Part shown: positions 37,940 to 46,805 of the stretch, one piece after another | How positions within the stretch are numbered: the first letter of the stretch is position 1 | Layout: each line of letters starts with the position of its first letter | Assembly (NCBI RefSeq): GCF_000021705.1 | Contig: NC_012751.1 | Location: 1,600,006 to 1,664,005 of the forward strand | Origin: Candidatus Hamiltonella defensa 5AT (Acyrthosiphon pisum) | GTDB lineage: Bacteria; Pseudomonadota; Gammaproteobacteria; Enterobacterales; Enterobacteriaceae | DNA: 64,000 nt | Direction of reading: 5' to 3' | The notes under the pieces: generated by a model | What the model saw: only the letters and a program-made list of their open reading frames with translations | Told to the model about the DNA's origin: nothing | Databases searched by the model: none | Made by a program: the position numbers and the translations under genes

Positions 37940-38794
37940 TTACTTCCAATCCACAGCCAGGTTGAACCCCTGTGCCCCATCTTTAGAATTGGTGATCTTT
38001 TTGGCTTCTTCATTATTTGGCACAATGAAATCTCTGTTGAATATTTTCGTTTTAAAACCTTCTGGAGGGGCAGTGATATTATCGCTGGCACTCTGTCCTA
38101 ATAAACGCCACTCATACTTGACTTTTGAGGTCAAATCGACATTTTTATCAGCACCTGACCAAAGTCTAAATACATAGGTTTCCCCTACTTTTATTTGCTC
38201 TTCTTCATTAATCAAGTTTTTACTAAAACTCTTATCTTTTGAGTCATAAATACCTGCTATCGAGCCCTTTAGAGAAAGATTTTTCTCTATCTTATTAGAA
38301 ATAGAATCGCCATAGGGATTTTTAAAAATATCATTAATCACAAAACTTTCCCCTGAGTTAGGATCCCCCGATTTTGAAGTAGCAGTAATGCTTACTTTGA
38401 AGTTAGATGCTCCTTCTGTTGCAGAAGTAATCTCTAATTTACTTTCACCATTTCCGGTAGAATTTGCTGATTTGTTTTTGATGTGAGAGGTAGAAATTTT
38501 TTTCGTTTCTCCATTGATAATGGAATACCATATAACTGTTGTTGTTGAATCATCCTCATCTCTATCAGGATCACTATATCTATAACTTAATATAAGTTCG
38601 TCACCTATTTTGAAGTTATCTGTCGCCGTAGTAGATAAATCAACCCCATCCTGATTATTTTTATTTTTTAACTTAGGTATTTCTCCTTGAATGTGACGCT
38701 TTGTTTTTGTCAAAATTGCACCTACCTCTCCTAAACCAAACGTCAGTAACAACAATGTTAAAGTCATTTTTTTGAATGAAAAATGAGTGTTCAT
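37940..38794 (-). CDS. Secreted protein of the Zir-like locus
   Basis: A 284-residue protein with a clear signal peptide (KKMTLTLLLLTFGLGEVGA, cleavage near residue 26), then mature AILTKTKRHIQGEIPKL. The C-terminal third has IKVGETYVFRLWSGADKN, VKYEWRLLGQ and ends AQGFNLAVDWK. These closely parallel the last 120 residues of the barrel protein encoded upstream (VGKTYLFRAWIDENNDG, IQWKLEPVN, HQGFRLMVE). The middle is rich in Ser, Thr, Asp and Lys. Eighteen bases precede the next gene, consistent with one operon. No catalytic motif recognised; a structural or binding role on the surface is likely. Confidence 0.6.
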   Translation of the reverse strand: MNTHFSFKKMTLTLLLLTFGLGEVGAILTKTKRHIQGEIPKLKNKNNQDGVDLSTTATDNFKIGDELILSYRYSDPDRDEDDSTTTVIWYSIINGETKKISTSHIKNKSANSTGNGESKLEITSATEGASNFKVSITATSKSGDPNSGESFVINDIFKNPYGDSISNKIEKNLSLKGSIAGIYDSKDKSFSKNLINEEEQIKVGETYVFRLWSGADKNVDLTSKVKYEWRLLGQSASDNITAPPEGFKTKIFNRDFIVPNNEEAKKITNSKDGAQGFNLAVDWK

Positions 38795-38873
38795 TATTTT
38801 TCCTTTTTTTAATCAATAAAAAATATGTCTTAATCATGTAGAGCAGAGAATGAATTTAATGAGTTTTGTGCTG

Positions 38874-41186
38874 TTAAGAATAAATATCATTAGATTCAAC
38901 CATTAAACGGAAACCTTGATGAGACTTGATCGGCTCTGAATCATTTTTGATCGGGATGGTGTATTGATCTGTTGTTGCCCCTTTGATGATGAGTTCTTCT
39001 GAATTGAAAGACTTTTGAGGATTTACAGGTTCTAACTTCCACTGTATACGCGTGATTTTATCCATGGCTTCAGGTTCGTTTTTATCCCAAATACCGTCAT
39101 TATTTTCGTCAATCCAGGCACGAAAAAGATAGGTTTTTCCAACTTTAGGATGAGGAGCACCAGGCTTTGTATAATCTTGAGCACCCGATCCCGGGTGAGG
39201 GTTATCCTCTAGAAGAAAAATACCTCTATAAATATTTTGAGGTTTTGGACCGTTCATCAGCAACCGTCTTCCGATAGGATTTTTATTGAAAATGACATCC
39301 ACAATGTTACTTTGGCCGTAATTTTTTATGGATGCAGAAATTTCAAAAGTGCCTGACATGTCACTGCTCAATGTCAACACATGTTCACCTGTTGCTTTTT
39401 TCTCTGTACTTAGAACGCGAATACAAGACTCGGTATCCTCAGAGCAATTTTCCCGTTCCAGCAACGGAATTTTGTTATTATTAGGGTCGAGTATGGTCCA
39501 TTCAGGCGTCATATCCTTTTCTTTCATCGTTTTCTCATGGTGATCTTTTACTTCAAGCTTCAACTGGATTTCACCTTGATTGATGCTATCTTCTCTACTG
39601 TCCGCCACTGATAATGCTATTTTCCTTTCATGACGAACAACAATATCCATATAATTTGAAATGGCTTGATGACCCTTAGTGTCTTCTATTTGTATCGCTA
39701 ATCGATAGGTATTCTTAGCGTCTTTTTCTGAATTCCACTCGGGTAAAATTATTTTCCAGCCCACCGGACTGTTTTTGTCTGCTGATGAAGAGGATAAAGA
39801 AAGTTGAGATACATCTCCTAGCCATGACACCGTTTTAATCGGATATTTATTTTTAATTAGTGGACGTATTACGTAAATATCACCTTCTAATATATTTTTA
39901 TCCATTGCAGGCAAATCAACACTAAGCAATTGTTTTTCTTTGTATTCCATCACAATATTATAATTGCGATCTACAGGGGCTAATCGATTTTGTTTCAGAT
40001 TTCGAGCTTCATTGAGATTATTGGGGTCTAATTGCGAACTTAATGGTGTCCCAAATTGATAATTTAATGTCAGCCCCAATTTTGTTTCGCGATGATGATT
40101 TTGTCCCAGCTTGTGATCAACATAAATACTGGCAAGAGGAAAAGGTCTGTAATCAATACCGATACTAACGGCTTTTGGATTTTTTTGACGCTTTGTTTTA
40201 TTAAAAAGAGCCACTTCTTTACCAAAATATTGTTCATATTTCATTTTTCCGCCTAACTGAGGGTAATTAGGGAGATAGCCTTGCAGGCGAATATCAAAAC
40301 CTTCGGCGGGTCGTTCCATATAATCTTCCATATCAAACGAATCACGCCATTTTGTGATTGGCCAATAATAATTAGTGCTTAATTTAAAATAATTTGAGGC
40401 GGCTTCCGTTCCAATACTCATACGCTTATGTTGTTGATCGAGATCATAATCAATGAATACGTTATAACCAAGATTTAAAAAAGGATGGAGATCGTCAAAA
40501 CGTTGTCCTATTCCAATATGACCTATTGTGCGTTCTTCAGACTGAAAGCCTAATTGAGAAAATAAAACATGAGAGTTGTTTTTATACCATGGTGTTAATA
40601 ATAAAAAACGACTTTGATTAAATCTGCCCTTATTATCAACAGACAAATTAATTTCAGTTTGACCAAAATGATCGAAAAACGTTTTCACATTTTGTTGAAA
40701 TGGATTAAGCAACTGGTTTCTAGCCGTATTTTCAATATAGAATTTGGCTTCTGATTTGATTTTTTCTCGATTGATATTGTTCCAATCTTTATGAATTAGG
40801 GGTTTAATCATATTATATACATCAATATCATGATTGACTTGTTCGTTTTGATTGTGACCTAAAGTAGGCAAGTCATGATAAATTTTTATATTTTCCTTTT
40901 TTACGAAACTATTACCTTGATAACAGTGAATATGTAATAAATAAAACCAATTACTGATGTCATGTATAGAACTCTGATTTAGAATCAAATTTCTATGATG
41001 AATAAAATAAGTCATGTTATTTTTGCAGTATTTTAAATATTGTATTTTTTCAAATGTAATAATATCGTATTTATTAAATAACATCCTACTTATATGATTT
41101 TGATTTGCCATTAAATAATTGTTTTGCAAAAGAAAAATAAGAAATACTATTCTTAGTATTTCTTTTGAAATTAAAATACACTTCAT
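38874..41186 (-). CDS. Intimin/invasin-type inverse autotransporter barrel protein with Ig-like domains
   Basis: I place the start at the ATG at 41186, which gives a signal peptide (MKCILISKEILRIVFLIFLL, cleavage after about residue 26); upstream frame lacks support. Residues about 110-400 are an inverse-autotransporter beta-barrel: SVDNKGRFNQSRFLLLTPWY, GHIGIGQRFDD, DYDLDQQHKRMSIGTE, RPAEGFDIRLQGYLPNYPQL, GIDYRPFPLASIYVDHKLG and LGLTLNYQFGTPL. An Ig-like domain (PLIKNKYPIKTVSWLGD) and Big_1-like segment (EIQLKLEVKDHHEKTM, GTFEISASIKN) follow. The last 120 residues resemble the neighbouring secreted protein. Length 770. Resembles ZirT in set-up. Intact. Confidence 0.75.
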   Translation of the reverse strand: MKCILISKEILRIVFLIFLLQNNYLMANQNHISRMLFNKYDIITFEKIQYLKYCKNNMTYFIHHRNLILNQSSIHDISNWFYLLHIHCYQGNSFVKKENIKIYHDLPTLGHNQNEQVNHDIDVYNMIKPLIHKDWNNINREKIKSEAKFYIENTARNQLLNPFQQNVKTFFDHFGQTEINLSVDNKGRFNQSRFLLLTPWYKNNSHVLFSQLGFQSEERTIGHIGIGQRFDDLHPFLNLGYNVFIDYDLDQQHKRMSIGTEAASNYFKLSTNYYWPITKWRDSFDMEDYMERPAEGFDIRLQGYLPNYPQLGGKMKYEQYFGKEVALFNKTKRQKNPKAVSIGIDYRPFPLASIYVDHKLGQNHHRETKLGLTLNYQFGTPLSSQLDPNNLNEARNLKQNRLAPVDRNYNIVMEYKEKQLLSVDLPAMDKNILEGDIYVIRPLIKNKYPIKTVSWLGDVSQLSLSSSSADKNSPVGWKIILPEWNSEKDAKNTYRLAIQIEDTKGHQAISNYMDIVVRHERKIALSVADSREDSINQGEIQLKLEVKDHHEKTMKEKDMTPEWTILDPNNNKIPLLERENCSEDTESCIRVLSTEKKATGEHVLTLSSDMSGTFEISASIKNYGQSNIVDVIFNKNPIGRRLLMNGPKPQNIYRGIFLLEDNPHPGSGAQDYTKPGAPHPKVGKTYLFRAWIDENNDGIWDKNEPEAMDKITRIQWKLEPVNPQKSFNSEELIIKGATTDQYTIPIKNDSEPIKSHQGFRLMVESNDIYS

Positions 41187-41948
41187 CTCTAATTTTAACC
41201 GAAATAAAAAATAAATATAAAAATTGTCATTTTGATTGACAAATAAAAATGACATACTCATCATTTCTATAATGTATTTAATAACAAAGCATTAAGTAAA
41301 CTAATTAGTTTATTATCGTTTTAGTCTATTATTTTGATTTTTTAAAAAAAATGAATACGCTCTCTCAATTTTCAGAAAGAAAATGCTTTTATTTTATATA
41401 TAATGAATTAGTTAAATTTATAAAATAATCAACTAAAAAATCAATTTCAATGAAATAACACCTCAAAGAAGTAGAATAACATAATATTTATAATTGATAT
41501 ACAGAAAAATAATTTATATAAAAATGAGTTGGTTTTGTATACCTCAATTTAAGTTTTTATCTGTTTTACTAATTATTTATCGTAAAATAATCACTTTTTA
41601 GAATTAAAAATGGATTTTTATTTATCTATTTATTTTTTACTTATAAATAAAATATAAAAATGATCGTTATTTTTTCCATAAAAAACATAAAAATTTTCAT
41701 CTTTTATCTTAATTAATTCATCATAACTAGTATTTGGTATACTCTATTTTTTTGATATTTTTTGTTATTTTGAATTATAGATATAACTATAAAACCATTA
41801 GTTTTTTTATTATGAAACATCATAAAAAGAAAAAATTTATTGAAAAAAACAAATTGAATTGTCAGTCAAAAGCAAACTACCACCCGAACAATATAATAGT
41901 ATTGACTGAAAAAAGATTTTATTTGAAGAAAATGATCAAATACTGAGT
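41187..41948. other. AT-rich gap between the barrel gene and the RcsD remnant
   Basis: No supported gene. It holds the promoter region of the minus-strand Zir-like locus and, nearer 41949, probably the eroded body of rcsD. A 70-codon plus frame at 41734-41946 ends three bases before the HPt ORF but shows no recognisable RcsD sequence. Confidence 0.45.
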
Positions 41949-42266
41949 ATGAACGATTCTTTTTATCAAAAATGTCTTATATCTTCTGAGTATTATCCAT
42001 TATTTGTTGAAACCGTTCTCCTTGATGTACAAAAACTGTATCGTCAGGGACAAAAATATGATTTTATTTCACTGTCAAAAACAACTCATAGGTTGAAAGG
42101 GATGTTCGCGTTATTGAATTTGTTTTTAGGACAGGAGCTTTGTGAAGTATTAGAGCAACATATTGCAAATATTAATACATCAGAAATAAAAAAAAGCATT
42201 CACCATATTAATTTATTTGTCAGCACTCTGGTGCAGCAGGGTGAGAAAGGTTATGACAAAAATTAA
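41949..42266 (+). CDS. rcsD: Isolated HPt domain of RcsD
   Basis: RcsD is normally an ~890-residue inner-membrane phosphotransfer protein passing phosphate from RcsC to RcsB. Only the last ~105 residues remain as an ORF: YPLFVETVLLDVQKLYRQGQ, then TTHRLKGMFALLNL (the phosphorylated His within H-R-L-K-G) and LCEVLEQHIA, matching the C-terminal HPt domain of E. coli RcsD. It overlaps rcsB by 14 bases, the native arrangement. An ATG at the start provides a possible independent initiation, so a free HPt protein could be made, or this may be just the last recognisable part of a pseudogene. Confidence 0.7.
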   Translation: MNDSFYQKCLISSEYYPLFVETVLLDVQKLYRQGQKYDFISLSKTTHRLKGMFALLNLFLGQELCEVLEQHIANINTSEIKKSIHHINLFVSTLVQQGEKGYDKN

Positions 42267-42601
42267 CGTCATCGTGGCGGATGATCACCCGATTGTTTTA
42301 TTTGGTATTCGAAAATCACTTGAATCAATGAATTGGATCAATATTGTAGGTGAATTTGAAGATTCAACTACATTAATTGAAAGCTTACCTAAGCTTAATG
42401 CAGAAATTGTGATTATTGATCTTTGTATGCCAGGCGATAAATACGGCGACGGAATTACCCTACTAAAATATATTCAGCGTCATTATTCACATTTGGAATT
42501 AATCGTTTTAACTATGAATAATAATCCAGCAATTATTAATATTGTCTTAGCTTTAGATATTGCTGATTAGGTAAGCAGGCCGCAAGTGCCCACTCCCTCA
42601 A

Positions 42602-42635
42602 GAACCGTACGTGCGAGTTACCCCGCATACGGCTC
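42602..42635 (-). ncRNA. Group II intron domain V (catalytic hairpin)
   Basis: A 34-base hairpin with outer stem GAGCCGT/ACGGTTC and inner stem TGCG-CGCA type pairing around a GTAA-like tetraloop region. Contains the AGC catalytic triad position near its 5' end. Highly similar to the domain V of chloroplast-like bacterial introns. Confidence 0.88.
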
Positions 42636-42646
42636 ACGCAACTTAC

Positions 42647-44329
42647 TCACTTCAACATTTTTCCTTTTTTGCTATGTAATTGTCTGTGGCAATTAGCATG
42701 TAACAATCTTAGATTAGCCAGCTTGTTGTCACCCCCTTCAGCTTTAGGCTGAATATGATGAACATGCAATTGTTCACCATTGTCCAACTCTTGATCACAG
42801 AGAGGACAATAACCTTTCTGTCGCTTATAGAGGTTAACTTTGACACCGTAAATAAAAGGCTGTTTACGTGCCTGCCTATTACGCCAATAGTCACGCAATT
42901 CCGGATTGTCGGGGGAAGCATTTTTTGGAACTAGCCAATGACGCTGTATTTTTGTCCATGCATGCTTCCAAAGAAATCCACCGGTTGATTTATCCATAAA
43001 TACTGAATAGTCTTCTCTACCTGGTATCTTGCCTAAGTAGTGTTTTCTTCGCCACCACCAGTGTTTATTGGGATGACGTCGATACAAATATCTACGTTGG
43101 CGGATCCACATCCATTGGTCTAATGCACTGAATGTTCTTTTTGAAGCACCAATACGATAGTAATTACACCATCCTATTATCTTGGCATTCAGTTGTCTTA
43201 TTCCTTCTTGTGTCGGCATACCGATAATACCTTTCCAGGTCATTCTCATTTGCTGTTTGTACCTTTTCATCGACTCCTTTGAGGGCTTCGTTAACAATAT
43301 ATATCCCCGTTTTCTGTGGCGATTGTCATAATGTCGTATATTAAATCCCAGGAAGTCGAATCCTTCCTTCAAGTGTTTGATACTGGTTTTTTCTTCAGAA
43401 AGAGCTAACCCTCTCTGAGCTAACCAAATTTGCAACTTTATTTTGGCAGTTTCGCACTCTTCACGGGATTTACCGAATACGACAAAATCATCCGCATAAC
43501 GAACTACTGCATAAGGTTGCCCTTGTTTTGGCGTGCCGTTTTTCCAGTATTGAATACCCAGTAAGGTCTCCATTCCGTGGAGTGCAATATTGGCCAGTAG
43601 TGGACTGATAATCCCGCCTTGCGGAGTACCTGCAACATTGGGTATATAGTTGCCATGTTCCAGCACACCGGCTTGTAACCATTGTTTAATCATGTTTCTT
43701 TCGGGGAATCCCCCGATTTTTTTTATGAGAAAATTATGGTCAATGTTGTCAAATGCGCCTTTAATATCTGCATCTAGTACCCAGTGCCGTGTCCCTCATG
43801 CTCTGGCAATACAGAAAATTTTTTGTATTGCGTCATGGGCACTTCGCCCCGGTCTAAATCCGTAGCTGACTGGTTCAAATTTTGCTTCCCAATAAGGTTC
43901 CAGCGCCGATTTAACTATCGCTTGTCTACAGCGGTCGAGAATGGTTGGGATCCCAAGAGGGCGTTTTTTTCCATTCTTTTTTGCTATGTAAACTCGTTTT
44001 ACTGGATAAACCTTTTCTGAAGTTGTTTGGCTTAATAACTTATAAAGATGTTCTCGTCCTTTATGGTCATTAATTACCTGATTATCTACTCCAGCCGTGT
44101 GTTTTCCCCGATTGACCTGAGTGACTTTCCTGATAGCCAGAAGATGGTTAGCTCTTGATTTCATCATGAGTTTTTGCAGATTTCTGACTTTCTTTAAGTC
44201 ACCTGTTGCTGAAGCCCTATATATTCTTTGCCTTAGATTATTAATCATGGCTGTCACAACACGCCAGTTAATAGCATGCCATTCCAGTTGTTGTTCATAG
44301 TTTTGATTTATTACGTTTGCCATAGGCAT
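42647..44329 (-). pseudogene. Group II intron reverse transcriptase/maturase with HNH domain, one in-frame TGA
   Basis: Multifunctional protein for intron splicing and retrohoming. Start at 44329 (MPMANVINQNYEQQLEWHAI). RT domains run through AGVDNQVIND, RPLGIPTILDRCRQAIVKSA and YGFRPGRSAHDAIQKIF. A TGA at 43796-43798 stops the frame just before GTRHWVLDADIKGAFDNID. The same frame continues without shift through TPQGGIISPLLANI and the catalytic YADD in VVRYADDFVVFGK, then the maturase domain X, ending in an HNH endonuclease (CPLCDQELDNGEQLHVHHIQ and LLHANCHRQLH). One nonsense substitution separates two otherwise coding halves. RT type is chloroplast-like (CL). Confidence 0.88.
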
Positions 44330-45519
44330 CTAACTCTTCTAAATCAATTCATAACCTTGGTAAAGGATTATATGGGTAAGTCACCCGTTCCACGTCAGCC
44401 TCTTTTCAGAGTAAAGTAATTACCTCTATCAATCCTGTTATGATTTCCAGTTGCCTTTCGGCTGATTGCCTTCGCTTTTTGGAACGTCTTATGCCCACTG
44501 TCTCTTAGTATTTACATCAACACTAAAAGATTAATGGGGTTACCGTGTTTCACACCATGAAGATACATTGAGTGGGCTGCCTCCTCTATGCCGGGGAACG
44601 GGATCCGTCGTAAAGAACGAACACTCTTCTTTACCCGTTTCTAACTGTCGTTAAACTTCCCCATAACACGTCACATCTGATTTCGTGTTTTACTTGCTTA
44701 CGACATTTTAATAACGGAGATTCACTTTATTCAACCCATTTCAGTTTTGCCTTGCCCCTATTTCTTATTCAGCTTAATACTTTAGTTAGGCTTTCATTCT
44801 CGCTTAGCACAAGAGAATTACTCCTCTTGCACCGAGTAAGTGGCAATAAGGTTTCGGATCAACCTTACCCTTTTTCAAGGGACTTCTGTGGTGCAACTTT
44901 CACGTCGCACGTATTCTATTAAAACGAGGGGCATTGATAGATTTACCTCACGCGTTAAGATCGGTAAAAAAAGGTAAAAAATTTATTTCTTCTGATGCAT
45001 TAAGATTACTTGAAAAAATCAGATCCAATGGTGATGGGAAAAAATCTTTGTCAGCCAAAGAAGGGGAAGTACTTCGGCTTTTTTCAGAAGGATCGTTGGT
45101 AACAGAGATAGCTCAAAGGCTCAATCGTAGTATTAAAACTATCAGCACTCAAAAAAAATCTGCAATGGTGAAATTAGGCGTGGATAATGATATTGCGTTA
45201 TTAAATTATCTTTCTTCATTGAAGATAGATTCCAAAAATTAGTATTTAAAAACACTTTCACCCCATTTTTTAAAGTTCAAATCAGAGAGTTTCTTTTTTT
45301 GTAGTCCTTTTCTTTCATTAAAATATCATTTCCTGACACAAACTACATCCTTGCCTGATATCTGTCATACAGATTTGATGTAATAATCTTTTCATTATTA
45401 GAAACAAGCGAAATGATGGAAGCACCAAATAGACTACCTGATTAAACGCAAATTGAAGTTATTAAAGTGTAAAAATAAAAATTGCACCAATTATAAATGA
45501 TTTTTCTGGGGGAAATAAT

Positions 45520-46224
45520 ATGACAATACGTAAAATTTTATTAATAGATGATAATAAAGAGCTGACTACATCATTAAAATCATTGCTTGAAATGGAATCT
45601 TTTGAGTTAATAGTAGCCCATGATGCAAAAGAAGCATTCAGTTTATTAGATAATTCTATTAATATGGTGTTAATCGACACCGCCATACCAAAAATGAATG
45701 GTATTGATATATTAAAAGAATTAAGAAAAATTTATGAAATGCCGGTCATTATTTTAGGTAAAACTGACAGCAATTTAGATTTAATACTTTCTTTAGAGTT
45801 AGGTGCTGATGATTATTTGGCTAAGCCATTTAATAATCGTGAACTCATCGCTCGTATACGTGCTGTTTTACGACGTACTGCTTCGAAAGAAAAAGAAGAA
45901 ATAAAAATCAACCCTGAAAGTATCGTCAATATAGATGATCTACAGCTTAATTTAGGAAAACAAGAGGCTCGTTTTTCAGGACAAGTGTTAGATTTAACAG
46001 GCACTGAATTTTCTTTATCTTATCTTTTAGCAAAAAATGTAGGGCAGGTAGTATCAAAAGAGCAAATTAGTCAATCGGTACTCGGTAAACGTTTAGCCCC
46101 TTTTGATCGTGCCATTGATATGCATATTTCTAACCTTCGTCGAAAATTACCTGAACGCAAAGACCGTTATCCCTGGTTTAAGACGTTGCGTGGGCGTGGG
46201 TATTTAATGGTCTCAGAAGCATAA
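45520..46224 (+). CDS. cpxR: CpxR, envelope-stress response regulator (orphan)
   Basis: OmpR-family regulator of the Cpx envelope response. Receiver domain: acidic pair in LLIDDNKEL, phosphoacceptor Asp in MVLIDTAIPKMNG, Lys in DYLAKPFNNREL. Winged-helix DNA-binding domain: LDLTGTEFSLSYLLAKNVGQ, GKRLAPFDRAIDMHISNLRR and GRGYLMVSEA, nearly identical to E. coli CpxR. The conserved switch Thr (LTAR in E. coli) is replaced: the strand reads VIILGKTDS. The sensor kinase CpxA, normally next to it, is absent from the window; trmL follows directly. Length 234 (E. coli 232). Preceded by GGGGG-rich ribosome site. Confidence 0.94.
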   Translation: MTIRKILLIDDNKELTTSLKSLLEMESFELIVAHDAKEAFSLLDNSINMVLIDTAIPKMNGIDILKELRKIYEMPVIILGKTDSNLDLILSLELGADDYLAKPFNNRELIARIRAVLRRTASKEKEEIKINPESIVNIDDLQLNLGKQEARFSGQVLDLTGTEFSLSYLLAKNVGQVVSKEQISQSVLGKRLAPFDRAIDMHISNLRRKLPERKDRYPWFKTLRGRGYLMVSEA

Positions 46225-46292
46225 CGCTTCATAATTTAGTAAACGCATACTTCGGCATAGATTAGGTTTGATTTATCACCATATGAAACCAT

Positions 46293-46805
46293 ATGAGAAA
46301 AAACTTGTTAAATATTGTTTTATTCGAACCAGAAATCCCTGCTAATACAGGAAATATTATCCGGTTATGTGCGAACAGCGGATGCCAGCTTCACCTTATT
46401 AAACCGTTAGGTTTTGATTTGAGTGACAAACGATTGCGTCGTGCGGGACTTGATTATCACGAATTTACTGCCGTAAAGCATCATGATGACTATCAGGCTT
46501 TTCTTAATAACGAAGGATTTTATAATACATGCGTTGCTTCATTGTTTGCTTTAACAACCAAGGGTTATTCTGCACATAGCGACGTGAATTATCAAAAAAA
46601 TGATTATTTACTGTTTGGCCCAGAAACTCGGGGTTTACCTTCTAGGCTTCTTGATTCTTTGCCGGCCGAGAAGAAAATAAAAATCCCCATGCAACCTAAT
46701 AGCCGTAGTATGAATCTTTCTAATGCAGTTTCTATTGTGGTTTATGAAGCTTGGCGTCAATTAAATTATATTGGCGCTGTTTCGTTTGATCCGTTTGGAT
46801 TCTAA
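46293..46805 (+). CDS. trmL: TrmL, tRNA (cytidine/uridine-34-2'-O)-methyltransferase
   Basis: SPOUT-class enzyme that 2'-O-methylates the wobble base of tRNA-Leu. Starts MRKNLLNIVLFEPEIPANTG; the SAM-knot parts are EIPANTGNIIRLCANSG (motif 1), LLFGPETRGLPSRLLD (motif 2) and IPMQPNSRSMNLSNAVSIVV (motif 3). 170 residues against 157 in E. coli; the extra ~13 are at the C-terminus. Lies about 70 bases after cpxR. Its last 74 bases overlap sanA on the opposite strand. Confidence 0.95.
   Translation: MRKNLLNIVLFEPEIPANTGNIIRLCANSGCQLHLIKPLGFDLSDKRLRRAGLDYHEFTAVKHHDDYQAFLNNEGFYNTCVASLFALTTKGYSAHSDVNYQKNDYLLFGPETRGLPSRLLDSLPAEKKIKIPMQPNSRSMNLSNAVSIVVYEAWRQLNYIGAVSFDPFGF

Larger units (their letters stand above)
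42566..44910 (-). mobile_element. Group II intron (2,345 bases) inserted antisense in rcsB
   Basis: On the minus strand the 5' end is GTGCGACG (complement of 44903-44910), the standard group II start. Domain V is a 34-base hairpin at 42602-42635 beginning GAGCCGTATGCG and ending CGTACGGTTC. Domain VI follows (42571-42597) with a bulged A at the complement of 42572, seven bases from a 3' end in AT. The 5' 580 bases (44330-44910) are ribozyme domains I-III and hold no gene; the RT/HNH ORF lies in domain IV. Boundaries are set to the base because removal restores the rcsB reading frame exactly. Confidence 0.92.
42253..45242 (+). pseudogene. rcsB: RcsB, response regulator, split by an antisense group II intron
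   Basis: RcsB is the NarL/FixJ-family regulator of capsule and motility. Exon 1 (42253-42565) encodes the receiver domain with ADDHPIVLFGIRKSLESMN and the phosphoacceptor Asp in IIDLCMPGDKYGDG. Exon 2 (44911-45242) encodes the DNA-binding domain with LSAKEGEVLRLFSEGSLVTE and RSIKTISTQKKSAMVKLGV. Joining the two pieces restores LALDIAGILLKRGALIDLPH, 214 residues against 216 in E. coli. The intron reads on the opposite strand, so splicing cannot repair the rcsB mRNA; only a truncated receiver (stop at 42568-42570) could be made. The flanks are not decayed, so the insertion seems recent. Confidence 0.9.

Noticed and set aside
41734..41946. 70-codon frame before the HPt ORF as part of rcsD
   Set aside because: It is out of frame with the HPt part and I see no RcsD likeness; it may include decayed rcsD but cannot be supported.
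43694..43798. The TGA in the intron ORF could encode selenocysteine or mark two separate genes
   Set aside because: Group II RTs are not selenoproteins, no SECIS-like hairpin is apparent, and the second half lacks its own ribosome site and RT domains 0-3; a nonsense mutation is simpler.
42571..44913. Alternative intron boundaries shifted by a few bases
   Set aside because: Only 42566-44910 gives both the GTGCG start, the AT end with a bulged A seven bases away, and a restored rcsB frame.
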